14,183 nt of DNA from Acidimicrobiaceae bacterium (GTDB lineage: Bacteria; Actinomycetota; Acidimicrobiia; Acidimicrobiales; Acidimicrobiaceae): assembly GCA_013044365.1 (NCBI GenBank), contig JABEUP010000104.1, forward strand, positions 1 to 14,183, in the 5' to 3' direction. The notes below the pieces were generated by a model that was not told where the DNA came from, ran no database searches, and saw only the letters and a program-made list of their open reading frames with translations. Numbering within the stretch: the first letter of the stretch is position 1; each line of letters opens with the position of its first letter. The position numbers and the translations under genes are program-made. Below, in pieces: positions 6,733-14,183 of this stretch.

Positions 6733-9099
6733 ATGGCTACTTCAATACTTGGTACTTCAGTTTTGCGCGTAGAAGATCCGGACCTTCTCACAGGCAAAGG
6801 CACATTCATCGATAATCAAAAGGGATTTGCCCACGCTTTGTTCCTGAGATCGCCATATGCGCATGCCAGAATAATCAGTATTGACACCTCCGACGCCGAA
6901 AAAATGCCTGGCATCATCGCAATTTTTACGGCAAAGGACTTGCCGATTCCGCCACACCATGCTTTCTTCCCCCTGAATGATGCCTGCAAGCGCCCACCTT
7001 TGGCAACGGAAAAGGTTCGCTTCGTCGGAGATGCGGTGGCAGTGGTAATCGCAGCTTCGAAAGCCGAAGGAATCGATGCGACTGAGGCAATCTACGTTGA
7101 TTATGAGCAGCTTCCGGCTGTTGTAGATCCGGAGAAGGCTCTTGAGCCCGGTGCGCCAGTCCAGTTCGAAGAACTTGGCTCCAACCTGGCAGCCGGATCG
7201 AGGGAAGAAAACCCCGAGAACGCGCTCGAAGACGCCGAAGTGATTATTCGGGGACGATTCATTAACCAGCGAGTAGCTGTGGTTCCTATGGAAGGAAACG
7301 CAATTTCAGTTGAACCGACCCCAACCGGCGACCGGGACATGACTATTAATGTTTCGACCCAGATGCCGCATAACTTCGCCAAGGCTATTTCCAAAATTCT
7401 TGACCTCGATCCCGACCGCATCCGGGTCATAGCACCCCATGTCGGGGGCGCATTCGGTGGAAAAGCCGGCGTAACCGCCGAACATTCCGTGGTCATTGCG
7501 GCTGCCCTTAAATTAAATATTCCGGTGAAATGGAGCGAAACACGTTCGGAGAATATGACAGCACTTCCCCATGGACGCGGTCAAATTCAATATGTGGAGA
7601 TGGGTTTCACGAAAGACGGAAAGATCACCGGTTTGCGGTGCCGGATGGTGGGCGACTCCGGAGCATACGCCGGCTTTGGCGGAGGTTTGGTGATGGGCTC
7701 TACAAAACTGATGAGCCAGGGAGTCTACGAAATTCCAAAGATTGCCTATGACGTGGCGGTAGCCCTCACCAACACAACTCCGGTTGGAGCGTTTCGTGGA
7801 GCAGGCCGTCCGGAAGCAGCAGCATTTCTCGAGCGAATTATGGATATTGCCGCCGATGAACTTGCGATAGACCCAGTGCAACTGCGCAGAAAGAATCTGA
7901 TACCCAGCAGCAAATTCCCATTTCGTACTTTGCCGGGAGCTCTTTACGACAGCGGAGATTACGAATCGACACTTGACAAAGCGCTCGAACTCGCCGACTA
8001 TCAAGGACTCCGGGCAGAACAGGCCAGCAGACTCGCCAGCGGAAGCACCAAGCTGCTTGGTATTGGCATTTCCACCTATGTCGAAGTCACTGCCGGCGGC
8101 GGGCCATCCGAATTTTCAGCTGTCCAGATATTCCCTGATGGAACCGCCGCTATAAAGGTCGGAACCTCCTCGCACGGTCAAGGTCACGCCACGTCATTCT
8201 CGATGATCGTGTCCGACCGCTTCGGCATACCGATAGAAAAGATCAGATTCATACAGTCGGACACCTCTCTTGTCCCAACCGGAGGAGGCACCGGGGGATC
8301 CCGATCTCTTCAGATCGGCGGATCTGCAGTGGCAACCGCCGCTGAATCATTGTTTGAGAAATCCAGGCAACTGGCAGCAAACTATCTTGAAGCCAGCGAC
8401 TCGGACATCGTGATTTCAGACGGCGGCCTTGCAGTAGCCGGAGTACCGTCATCCAAAGTCAGCTGGGAAGATCTGGCGGCATATTCAGAAAGCCAAGGGG
8501 ACCCACTAGCAGTCAGCCTCGATTTTGTGCAAAAAGGTGCGACATTCCCGTTCGGTTCCCATGTGAGCGTGGTGGAGGTGGATATAGAGACTGGGAAGGT
8601 AACGCCGATTCGCCACATTGCCGTCGATGACTGCGGAAGAATAATCAATCCGCTCATAGTCCACGGCCAGCAACATGGCGGCATTGCACAAGGGATAGCC
8701 CAAGTCCTGTGGGAGCAATTCGTTTATGACGATTATGGCAATCCACTCACGAGCACCCTGGCAGAATACGGAATGCCAAGTGCCGCCGAATTACCTTCAT
8801 TCGAGGTTTCCAACACCGAAACCCCTACAAACCTGAATCCGCTTGGCGCTAAAGGTATCGGGGAATCAGGCACAATTGGATCTATGCCGGCTGTGCACAA
8901 CGCGGTAATCGATGCAATCTCACATTTTGGTATCACCCACATCGATATGCCCCTAACCTCAGAGAAAGTCTGGCAGGCAATCGACTCTGCCGTAAACGGA
9001 CGGCCGCTAACTGTTTGGGTTGAACCGCCAGAGTTTTTCAACAGCCTGCCTTTCAGAGAGGCCGTTACCAGCCCTGCAGCCGCAGATGTCGATATTTGA
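6733..9099 (+). CDS. Molybdenum hydroxylase large subunit (CoxL form II-like)
   Basis: A 788-residue catalytic subunit of the xanthine dehydrogenase/CO dehydrogenase/aldehyde oxidoreductase family, full length. The N-terminal a/b hammerhead domain starts at GTSVLRVEDPDLLTGKG (7-23). Molybdopterin-domain motifs follow: GGAFGGK (238-244), AFRGAGR (353-359), HGQGHATSF (481-489), GGTGGSRS (518-525) and GIGESG (708-713) with catalytic base E711. The AFRGAGR loop matches the form II signature AYRGAGR, not the CO-oxidising AYXCSFR of form I, so CO oxidation is not predicted. Likely substrates are aldehydes or N-heterocycles. Family members normally work with FAD (CoxM) and [2Fe-2S] (CoxS) subunits, but neither is encoded here and the gene stands alone. 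I prefer ATG at 6733, next to the family-like start, over ATG at 6715; both ribosome sites are weak. The gene converges on the aldo/keto reductase. Confidence 0.93.
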   Translation: MATSILGTSVLRVEDPDLLTGKGTFIDNQKGFAHALFLRSPYAHARIISIDTSDAEKMPGIIAIFTAKDLPIPPHHAFFPLNDACKRPPLATEKVRFVGDAVAVVIAASKAEGIDATEAIYVDYEQLPAVVDPEKALEPGAPVQFEELGSNLAAGSREENPENALEDAEVIIRGRFINQRVAVVPMEGNAISVEPTPTGDRDMTINVSTQMPHNFAKAISKILDLDPDRIRVIAPHVGGAFGGKAGVTAEHSVVIAAALKLNIPVKWSETRSENMTALPHGRGQIQYVEMGFTKDGKITGLRCRMVGDSGAYAGFGGGLVMGSTKLMSQGVYEIPKIAYDVAVALTNTTPVGAFRGAGRPEAAAFLERIMDIAADELAIDPVQLRRKNLIPSSKFPFRTLPGALYDSGDYESTLDKALELADYQGLRAEQASRLASGSTKLLGIGISTYVEVTAGGGPSEFSAVQIFPDGTAAIKVGTSSHGQGHATSFSMIVSDRFGIPIEKIRFIQSDTSLVPTGGGTGGSRSLQIGGSAVATAAESLFEKSRQLAANYLEASDSDIVISDGGLAVAGVPSSKVSWEDLAAYSESQGDPLAVSLDFVQKGATFPFGSHVSVVEVDIETGKVTPIRHIAVDDCGRIINPLIVHGQQHGGIAQGIAQVLWEQFVYDDYGNPLTSTLAEYGMPSAAELPSFEVSNTETPTNLNPLGAKGIGESGTIGSMPAVHNAVIDAISHFGITHIDMPLTSEKVWQAIDSAVNGRPLTVWVEPPEFFNSLPFREAVTSPAAADVDI

Positions 9100-9162
9100 T
9101 CCGTATCGAGAAGAGAACTGACAGCATCCAACCTCAAAGTGGTATTTTTTATTGTGGCATTG

Positions 9163-9181
9163 CGGTGATTTTGATTCACCG
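9163..9181. terminator. Possible hairpin between convergent genes
   Basis: CGGTGA (9163-9168) and TCACCG (9176-9181) make a perfect 6-bp stem with a 7-nt loop in the 133-nt gap between the convergent Mo-hydroxylase and aldo/keto reductase genes. The location fits termination for either strand, but neither side has a proper U-run. Confidence 0.3.
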
Positions 9182-9232
9182 ATGCTTAGCAAAAGAACTT
9201 CAAACGATCCAAGCAGTTCAAATAAAGATGTA

Positions 9233-10213
9233 TTACCTATTGACGCTATCCATCACCGCATAGCGGTCACCCAACGTCGCACCCTTCGGGAATGCGGCAT
9301 CTATGGCGGTTAGGTCCTCCGGAGTTAGAGTTACGTCAACCGCAGCAACGTTCTCGTCAAGGCGGCTAATCTTTCGCGTTCCGGGTATGGGCACTATGCC
9401 GTCAGATTGCTTCAGCACCCACGCCAACGCCAACTGGGCTGGAGTCACACCTTTTTCATTGGCTATCTCAATTATCTTTTCCACCAGGTCAAGATTCTTT
9501 TGGAAGTTTTCACCTTGAAACCTCGGATACCTCCTCCTGGCGTCGTTGCCGTCAAGATCGTCAATGCTCCTGATCTGTCCGGTTAAAATTCCACGACCCA
9601 GCGGCGAATAGGCCACGAAACCTATCCCAAGATCTTTTACTGTTTGGAGAATTTCATCCTCCGGATCCCGACTCCATAGTGAGTACTCGGTCTGAAGCGC
9701 AGTAATAGGAAAGGTCGCATGGGCTCTCCTTATGGTTGCCGGAGCCGCCTCGGACATTCCCAGATAACGAACCTTACCAGCTTCAACCAGTTCGGACATT
9801 GCACCAATGGTCTCTTCAATCGGCACGTTCTTATCGACTCTGTGCTGGTAATAAAGGTCTATCACGTCGACCCCAAGCCGCCTTAGTGATGCGTTGCAAG
9901 ATTCCCTTACGTAATTAGGATCACCACGTACTCCCAAATGCTCACCATTTTCACCGCGTGAATTTCCAAACTTAGTAGCCAGGACAACATTATCCCGCTG
10001 AGATCTAATTGCTTTGCCTACCAAAACTTCATTGGTAAATGGCCCGTACATATCCGCAGTATCCAGGAAATTAATACCGAGTTCAAGGGCCCGGTGAATG
10101 ACGTTGATAGCCTCAGAGCTGTCCGAAGGCCCATAGAATTCGCTCATTCCCATACAGCCCAAACCCACGGCAGACACTTTTAGACCTAAAGATCCGAGTT
10201 TTCTTTCCTGCAT
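9233..10213 (-). CDS. Aldo/keto reductase
   Basis: A 326-residue NADPH-dependent aldo/keto reductase of the short (beta/alpha)8 type common in bacteria (AKR13-like by overall pattern). The catalytic tetrad is complete: D51 and Y56 in LDTADMYG, K81 in ATKFG and H124 in YYQHRVD. The nucleotide-binding end is visible as PIPGTRKISRLDEN (275-288). It is expected to reduce aldehydes or ketones in the cytoplasm; the substrate cannot be predicted. The start is ATG at 10213, with GGGAG (10224-10220) 6 nt upstream; a TTG two codons earlier would sit against that site and is unlikely. It is apparently transcribed alone, with 275 nt between it and the FrnE gene upstream, including a 28-bp palindrome that may control it. 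Confidence 0.95.
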   Translation of the reverse strand: MQERKLGSLGLKVSAVGLGCMGMSEFYGPSDSSEAINVIHRALELGINFLDTADMYGPFTNEVLVGKAIRSQRDNVVLATKFGNSRGENGEHLGVRGDPNYVRESCNASLRRLGVDVIDLYYQHRVDKNVPIEETIGAMSELVEAGKVRYLGMSEAAPATIRRAHATFPITALQTEYSLWSRDPEDEILQTVKDLGIGFVAYSPLGRGILTGQIRSIDDLDGNDARRRYPRFQGENFQKNLDLVEKIIEIANEKGVTPAQLALAWVLKQSDGIVPIPGTRKISRLDENVAAVDVTLTPEDLTAIDAAFPKGATLGDRYAVMDSVNR

Positions 10214-10290
10214 TTTCAACTCCCTTTACCTAAATTCATTACTACGCCACATATGCATAAAATCGGAACCAAAGTGAATAGTTGAAATAT

Positions 10291-10318
10291 CCAACCAAAT
10301 GTGCGCACGGTTGGTTGG
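10291..10318. promoter_or_regulatory. 28-bp interrupted palindrome, operator candidate
   Basis: Three nested elements share one centre (10304.5). The outer arms are CCAACCAA (10291-10298) and TTGGTTGG (10311-10318). The core is the perfect 8-bp palindrome GTGCGCAC (10301-10308). Only the two bases on each side of the core break symmetry, so 24 of 28 positions are symmetric. It lies 78-105 nt upstream of the aldo/keto reductase ATG. Further AACCAAA half-sites occur at 10267-10273 and 10435-10441. No U-run follows. Position and symmetry suggest a binding site for a dimeric regulator, whose gene is not visible here. Confidence 0.5.
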
Positions 10319-10488
10319 TTACGGACCGCCCGCGTCCCGCTGTTGTCCGGGCCAGGAATAACTTTGATCCGCCTTAACCATATAGCCACAAAACCACAGT
10401 GATGGGTTATCGCTGATTGGATACGTTTGAAACAAACCAAATAGGTGAGTTTGGGTATAGCATCAATCCGGCATTTTTTTGCTTTTGG

Positions 10489-11187
10489 TTACAAGGCGCA
10501 GGAATCCTCGTTGCAACCGGCGGCATCAGTATCGCCGATCATTTTGATTGATGGAGCCTCCTCCCGCACCTTGTTCATTACCTCCAGAAACACCTCGCTA
10601 TCCTGGGCACCCGATACCCCATACTTCGAATCAAACACGAAGAAAGGAACACCGGTTATTCCATACTTTGAGGCTAAGGCCTCGTCACTGCGCACGTTCG
10701 AAACCATGTAATCATTTGCATACATGCCCCGTATCTCTGTCCCGTCCAGTCCCGCTTGCACCCCTAGTTCCACCAGAACATCTTGATTTGAAATTTCGAG
10801 CGAATCGGTAAAATAGGCCCTCATCAACCGCTCCTTTACCGCATCACCCAATCCATGTATGTTTGCTAATTGCAAGAGGCGGTGGGCGTCAAAACTGTTA
10901 CCCTGCTTGGCTGAATCCAAATGATATTCGAGTCCTTCAGCCTTAGCCAAATTAGTTATATTCGCAATTGTCTCGTTCGCCTTATCCTTGCTCATACGAT
11001 ATTTTTTCGACAATCTGGTAGCCATATCTTCATTAGTTTGATTCGGTGCTGATGGATCAAGCTCGAAGGACCGCCAAATGATCTCAACCCGATCGCGTCC
11101 GCTAAAGCGACTCAAAGCAGCTTCAAATCGTCGTTTGCCGATATAACACCACGGACAGACGATATCGGACCAAATTTCCACCTGCAT
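10489..11187 (-). CDS. DsbA family oxidoreductase, FrnE type
   Basis: A 232-residue thioredoxin-fold protein of the FrnE/DsbA-like (2-hydroxychromene-2-carboxylate isomerase-related) family. The active-site CPWC (C11-C14) follows the first strand, a helical insertion lies in the middle, and the cis-proline loop is TGVPFF (P181). The N-terminus begins directly with the thioredoxin strand and has no signal peptide, so it is cytoplasmic, unlike periplasmic DsbA. The C-terminus ends with a second cysteine pair, CNEDSC (C225, C230), in the CX4C spacing described for FrnE of Deinococcus radiodurans. It probably acts on protein disulfides in oxidative stress, which is inferred from the family. ATG at 11187 has AGGGA 5 nt upstream. 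It is divergent from the DyP peroxidase across 183 nt. Confidence 0.94.
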   Translation of the reverse strand: MQVEIWSDIVCPWCYIGKRRFEAALSRFSGRDRVEIIWRSFELDPSAPNQTNEDMATRLSKKYRMSKDKANETIANITNLAKAEGLEYHLDSAKQGNSFDAHRLLQLANIHGLGDAVKERLMRAYFTDSLEISNQDVLVELGVQAGLDGTEIRGMYANDYMVSNVRSDEALASKYGITGVPFFVFDSKYGVSGAQDSEVFLEVMNKVREEAPSIKMIGDTDAAGCNEDSCAL

Positions 11188-11370
11188 ATTTATCCCTTAC
11201 CTGTGTTAACCGGATGCTATCTACAACCCAGAAGCAATGATCGATATTTCATTGGATATGTCAAGATTATCCGTTAACAACCCGATTCATTGATTACGTC
11301 ACCTGGATACCATTTCCCCCTGAATCGAAACTGATTAACATTATCGTCAGAAGACTCTTGAAAGGAAACC
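11188..11370. promoter_or_regulatory. Divergent intergenic region of FrnE and DyP genes
   Basis: This 183-nt gap must hold the start signals of both genes. Two GTTAAC sites (11205-11210 and 11273-11278) lie in inverted contexts: GTTAACCGGAT at 11205-11215 and ATCCGTTAAC at 11269-11278, which mirror each other apart from one missing G. They could be paired regulator sites. I could not identify a convincing -35/-10 pair for either gene. Confidence 0.3.
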
Positions 11371-12300
11371 GTGGCCTACCCTCAAGTTGGAATATTCGCT
11401 ATGGGCGCCCCAGCGCATAGCTACCTGGAATTCGAGATTGTCCCAACCGGCAGTGGACTGGAACTTGTAAAAGCGATAGCAAATATCGCGATGCTCCAGT
11501 CGACGGTCAGCGGGCTGAACCTGGTGGTTGGTGTCAGGCCCTCAATCTGGTCCTCTATTGCTCCCGCCGATTCACCATCCGAATTGTTTGAATTTATCGA
11601 ACCCATTGCGGGACCGGACGGATTCGTTATGCCCGCGACACAGAGAGACCTGTGGCTGTGGATATCCGGACCATCAGTTGGCCAGGTGTTTGACGGTTCC
11701 TCGAGAATTCTGGAAAACCTCTCACGACATGCGGTCTTGGCAGAAGATATCTCCGCATGGAGCTATCAAAATAACCGCGACCTGACCGGATTTATAGACG
11801 GCTCGGCAAACCCAAGCCTTCTGGAGGCCCCCGACGTCGCGCTTATTCCACCAAACGCGCCAGGAGAATACGGCAGTATTTTACTATTTCAAAAGTGGCG
11901 CCATGATCTTAAATCATTCGGCGAACTTTCTGTCGAAGAACAGGAGAAGGTTATCGGGAGGACCAAGAAAACCAGCGAAGAAATTCCCGAAAACGACCTA
12001 CCGGTGAACTCCCATGTTGCCCGTACGACCGTCACGGAAGGCGGAGACGAACTTCCAATTTTCCGGCGAAACACTTCCTATGGAACCACCAGCAACCACG
12101 GCACCGTTTTTGTCGGGTTCAGCAATGATCAAGACAGACTGCACGAAATGCTGAACCGGATGACGGGAATTCCTGACGGGATCCGCGATGCTCTCACTCG
12201 GTACACGACACCGTTAACCGGATCATATTATTTTATTCCGTCGATCACCTCCCTGAGAAAGTTCTCCGACGAGACCGAGTTTATGATAGCCAAACGATAG
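11371..12300 (+). CDS. DyP-type heme peroxidase
   Basis: A 309-residue dye-decolorizing peroxidase, best fitting the bacterial B-type (YfeX/DyPB-like) by its compact length and motif spacing. The hallmark GFIDG is at 140-144 with catalytic D143. The proximal heme ligand is H215 in NSHVART. R232 and N234 in RRNTSYG match the distal Arg and Asn of DyPB. It is predicted to bind heme b and reduce hydrogen peroxide while oxidising small organic molecules. No signal peptide is present. The C-terminus ends soon after the fold, without a visible encapsulin-loading extension, and no encapsulin gene is nearby. The start is GTG at 11371 with AAAGGA about 4-5 nt upstream. It is divergent from FrnE, suggesting shared response to oxidants, which is inference. 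Confidence 0.95.
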   Translation: MAYPQVGIFAMGAPAHSYLEFEIVPTGSGLELVKAIANIAMLQSTVSGLNLVVGVRPSIWSSIAPADSPSELFEFIEPIAGPDGFVMPATQRDLWLWISGPSVGQVFDGSSRILENLSRHAVLAEDISAWSYQNNRDLTGFIDGSANPSLLEAPDVALIPPNAPGEYGSILLFQKWRHDLKSFGELSVEEQEKVIGRTKKTSEEIPENDLPVNSHVARTTVTEGGDELPIFRRNTSYGTTSNHGTVFVGFSNDQDRLHEMLNRMTGIPDGIRDALTRYTTPLTGSYYFIPSITSLRKFSDETEFMIAKR

Positions 12301-12437
12301 TTTCGAACTTACCAGCGCACTCTTGGGTTTTCTTGGCAAAACGATCCCTCAAATTTGTCCTAAAAACATCAAAGAGTGTCCCTGGGTAATCCGGTGCGGC
12401 CAGCAATGCGGACCCGATTAGTGGGTGGGCTGTTGGG

Positions 12438-14183
12438 CTAACATTTTAAATCTGCAACAGAAATACTGTGCAGCCGCGGGTTCGGTTTGCTGGATAGCGG
12501 AACCCAGTACAGAGAATTTCCCAACTGATGCACATCGGCAGATCTAGATGAATTTCTAACTCCCGCTGGCAGGCCTTTGACAGGGCACCAGCTGCCCGAT
12601 CCGGGCAGCAACAATTCCCAGTCAAAGCTGTTACCGTGCTGCCCGGTTACGATCAGAGACCCATTTAAAAGCATCTGAATTTCAGCGCCGGAACCATATA
12701 AATTTGAACCTGGCACCACACCGGGAATTGAAGGGATACTTAACACACGCCAAGTTGAACCTCCATCAATCGATTCCCTGATAAGGTATTGCGAGCTTGA
12801 TGAGATCAACAACTCGACCTGTCCTGAAACCGGTACCAGTTCATTGGGGGCACAAGCCTGGATCTGGATCGGCCAGGAAGGCGGAAACCAGTTGGCACCG
12901 TTGTCAGAAGAGTAGAATATACTCTGCTGGCTCCCGGTCATGACGCAATTGCCCGGAATGAAGGATCCAAAAGTCATGCATGGTCCCCGTACCGGACAAT
13001 CCAGAGTTCCCGGGATCCAGGAGGTATTCCCGCTTTTTAGCATCTCCACCAGAGGTGGCGCTTCCGGGTTGGGATAATAAGGGCCACTTGATGCGAAGTC
13101 TGGCGCAAACAAGGCCTGAAGGGAGCTTCCTTGATAACGGAATCCGGCAAATCCGCTTATCGCCGAACCAGGCGGAACAGGCACCGGAGTCCAATGCACA
13201 CCCCTGTCAGAGGTCTCCAATGCGATATTGACCAAGGGCGGGGCCTGGAGACTCGGAGCAACTCCGAAAGAGGCGAGAACGATCTTCCCCAACGATCCTC
13301 CATCAGCTAACGCTACTGATACGCAGTTAGGCGACGATGCCCCCAACGTACCGTACCCGAGAGCAGTCAGCACCTGCCTTACCCCGACAGTTGAAATACT
13401 GACATTGCCGTCTACGCCTGAAATTCCAATATTCCCCTGGCTGCACCAAACAATTTGCCCTGGATTTGCCGGATTCTCAGTAATTGGAGAAGGTCCACTG
13501 AAATCTACGACACTGGGCTTAATTTTTCCAATCGCAGACATTGGTGGCGGCGATTGCACCAACAGGCGGGCGTGGCCAATGATTATTTCCGGGGCACCAT
13601 TTGAGGTCGGACTGAAGGTTAACTGATCGGGAGGAGGCTCACCACGGCTGACTTTGAGTTCAAACTGGGTTGGAGTATCGGATCCTATTATTGATATAAG
13701 CGGGGCATAACCTGCCAACTTCACGATATCTCCCGGGAAAGAAGCCGAAGGAGACGCAGTCAAGCGGGCGCAGCCTGATAAGGTTGGACACCACGTCACG
13801 GATCCAGTCGCAACCTTCAGATGAAAGGTGGCCGACCCTTCGGAACTTCCCAGTCCACAACCCTTATTATTGGTAATACATTCAATTGACACTTTGTAAT
13901 CACCGGTTGCCAGGGCTTTGACTGTTCTGGTACCAGACTCTAACCATGGTGCAGCCGGTACAACTATTGATGCGGTGAATTGTGTCGGATTCACCCAAGC
14001 CAGAGATACCCCTTGGTAGTGCAGACCAGCTTTACAACCATCCCAACAAAGCTGAGCCAGCCCTATTTTTTTTTGTAGAGGAGCCTTTAACTCGCCGGTT
14101 ACCGTCAGTACCGTTCCGGGCACCCCTGAGGGCGGAGACAACCTTAGTTGGACAGCTGGCCCGTCCTTAGCGCCCGTCGGTGC
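12438..14183 (-). CDS. Partial IPT-like and BNR/Asp-box repeat protein
   Basis: This frame stays open to the right edge, so the N-terminus, including any signal peptide, is missing; 581 residues are visible (numbered from the edge). The first part has an IPT/Ig-like module start (LSPPSGVPGTVLTVTG, about 15-30) and a second similar entry (LTASPSASFPGDIVKLAG near 141-158). The later part has at least three BNR/Asp-box repeats of S-x-D-x-G-x-x-W type: TSDRGVHW (324-331), SSDNGANW (425-432) and SIDGGSTW (471-478). These suggest a beta-propeller like that of sialidases or photosystem assembly factors, but no sialidase catalytic motif (such as RIP) is seen. Many cysteines and the Ser/Gly/Pro-rich composition point to an exported protein. 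No C-terminal sorting motif or membrane segment is present. Enzymatic activity is not supported. Confidence 0.8.
   Translation of the reverse strand, partial: APTGAKDGPAVQLRLSPPSGVPGTVLTVTGELKAPLQKKIGLAQLCWDGCKAGLHYQGVSLAWVNPTQFTASIVVPAAPWLESGTRTVKALATGDYKVSIECITNNKGCGLGSSEGSATFHLKVATGSVTWCPTLSGCARLTASPSASFPGDIVKLAGYAPLISIIGSDTPTQFELKVSRGEPPPDQLTFSPTSNGAPEIIIGHARLLVQSPPPMSAIGKIKPSVVDFSGPSPITENPANPGQIVWCSQGNIGISGVDGNVSISTVGVRQVLTALGYGTLGASSPNCVSVALADGGSLGKIVLASFGVAPSLQAPPLVNIALETSDRGVHWTPVPVPPGSAISGFAGFRYQGSSLQALFAPDFASSGPYYPNPEAPPLVEMLKSGNTSWIPGTLDCPVRGPCMTFGSFIPGNCVMTGSQQSIFYSSDNGANWFPPSWPIQIQACAPNELVPVSGQVELLISSSSQYLIRESIDGGSTWRVLSIPSIPGVVPGSNLYGSGAEIQMLLNGSLIVTGQHGNSFDWELLLPGSGSWCPVKGLPAGVRNSSRSADVHQLGNSLYWVPLSSKPNPRLHSISVADLKC

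Noticed and set aside
6733..9099. Aerobic carbon monoxide dehydrogenase
   Set aside because: The active loop reads AFRGAGR (form II type), not the AYXCSFR of true CO dehydrogenases, and partner genes are absent.
10216..10440. 74-residue minus-strand open frame upstream of the aldo/keto reductase
   Set aside because: No ribosome site or family pattern, and it covers the palindrome and leader region; more likely non-coding.
11205..12223. GTTAACCGGA occurring at 3724, 11205 and 12213
   Set aside because: A 10-mer recurring three times, one copy inside coding sequence and one straddling a gene end, is within what chance allows in a window of this size.
11371..12300. DyP as an encapsulin cargo system
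   Set aside because: No C-terminal loading extension and no encapsulin shell gene in the window.
12318..12378. CACTCTT / AAGAGTG inverted arms in the gap after the DyP gene
   Set aside because: Seven-bp arms separated by 47 nt without a U-run are too weak to call a terminator.

Overview
This window is 14.2 kb of compact bacterial chromosome with roughly balanced base composition (about half G+C by eye). It encodes a tRNA-Val and twelve protein genes, one of them cut by the right edge. The family mix (DUF2236/MpaB-type protein, soluble P450, CoxL-like molybdenum hydroxylase, FrnE-type DsbA, DyP peroxidase, frequent GTG starts) suggests a moderate-GC actinobacterium, possibly of the Acidimicrobiia. 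That placement is inference, not demonstrated.

Layout from left to right. tRNA-Val(UAC) (4-80, minus) lies downstream of a two-gene minus-strand unit: a DUF2236/MpaB-like oxygenase-family gene (1791-910) followed 9 nt later by an inositol-monophosphatase-family phosphatase (900-133). Diverging from it on the plus strand is a tight three-gene cassette (1919-3728): an acidic protein of unknown function, a small lipoprotein and a Cof-type HAD phosphatase. It converges on a minus-strand group read ArdC-like ssDNA-binding/metallopeptidase protein (6444-5620), DUF3293 protein (5615-5169) and cytochrome P450 (5021-3828). Diverging from ardC is a 788-residue molybdenum hydroxylase large subunit (6733-9099). 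It converges on an aldo/keto reductase (10213-9233), which has a 28-bp interrupted palindrome upstream. Next come a FrnE-type DsbA oxidoreductase (11187-10489) and, divergent from it, a DyP-type peroxidase (11371-12300). The right edge holds a cysteine-containing, probably exported protein with IPT-like and BNR/Asp-box modules (14183-12438), whose N-terminus is outside the window.

Functionally, the right half (6.7-12.3 kb) is rich in redox enzymes: molybdenum hydroxylase, NADPH aldo/keto reductase, thiol oxidoreductase and heme peroxidase. They are mostly transcribed separately, so this looks like a loose neighbourhood rather than one pathway. The left half joins housekeeping-type phosphatases to little-studied families. 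I saw no CRISPR array, insertion sequence, toxin-antitoxin pair or prophage block. No clear new multi-gene system stands out. The best leads are the translationally coupled ArdC-like/DUF3293 pair, the large subunit lacking its usual partners, the uncharacterised protein-lipoprotein-HAD cassette, and the 28-bp palindrome.
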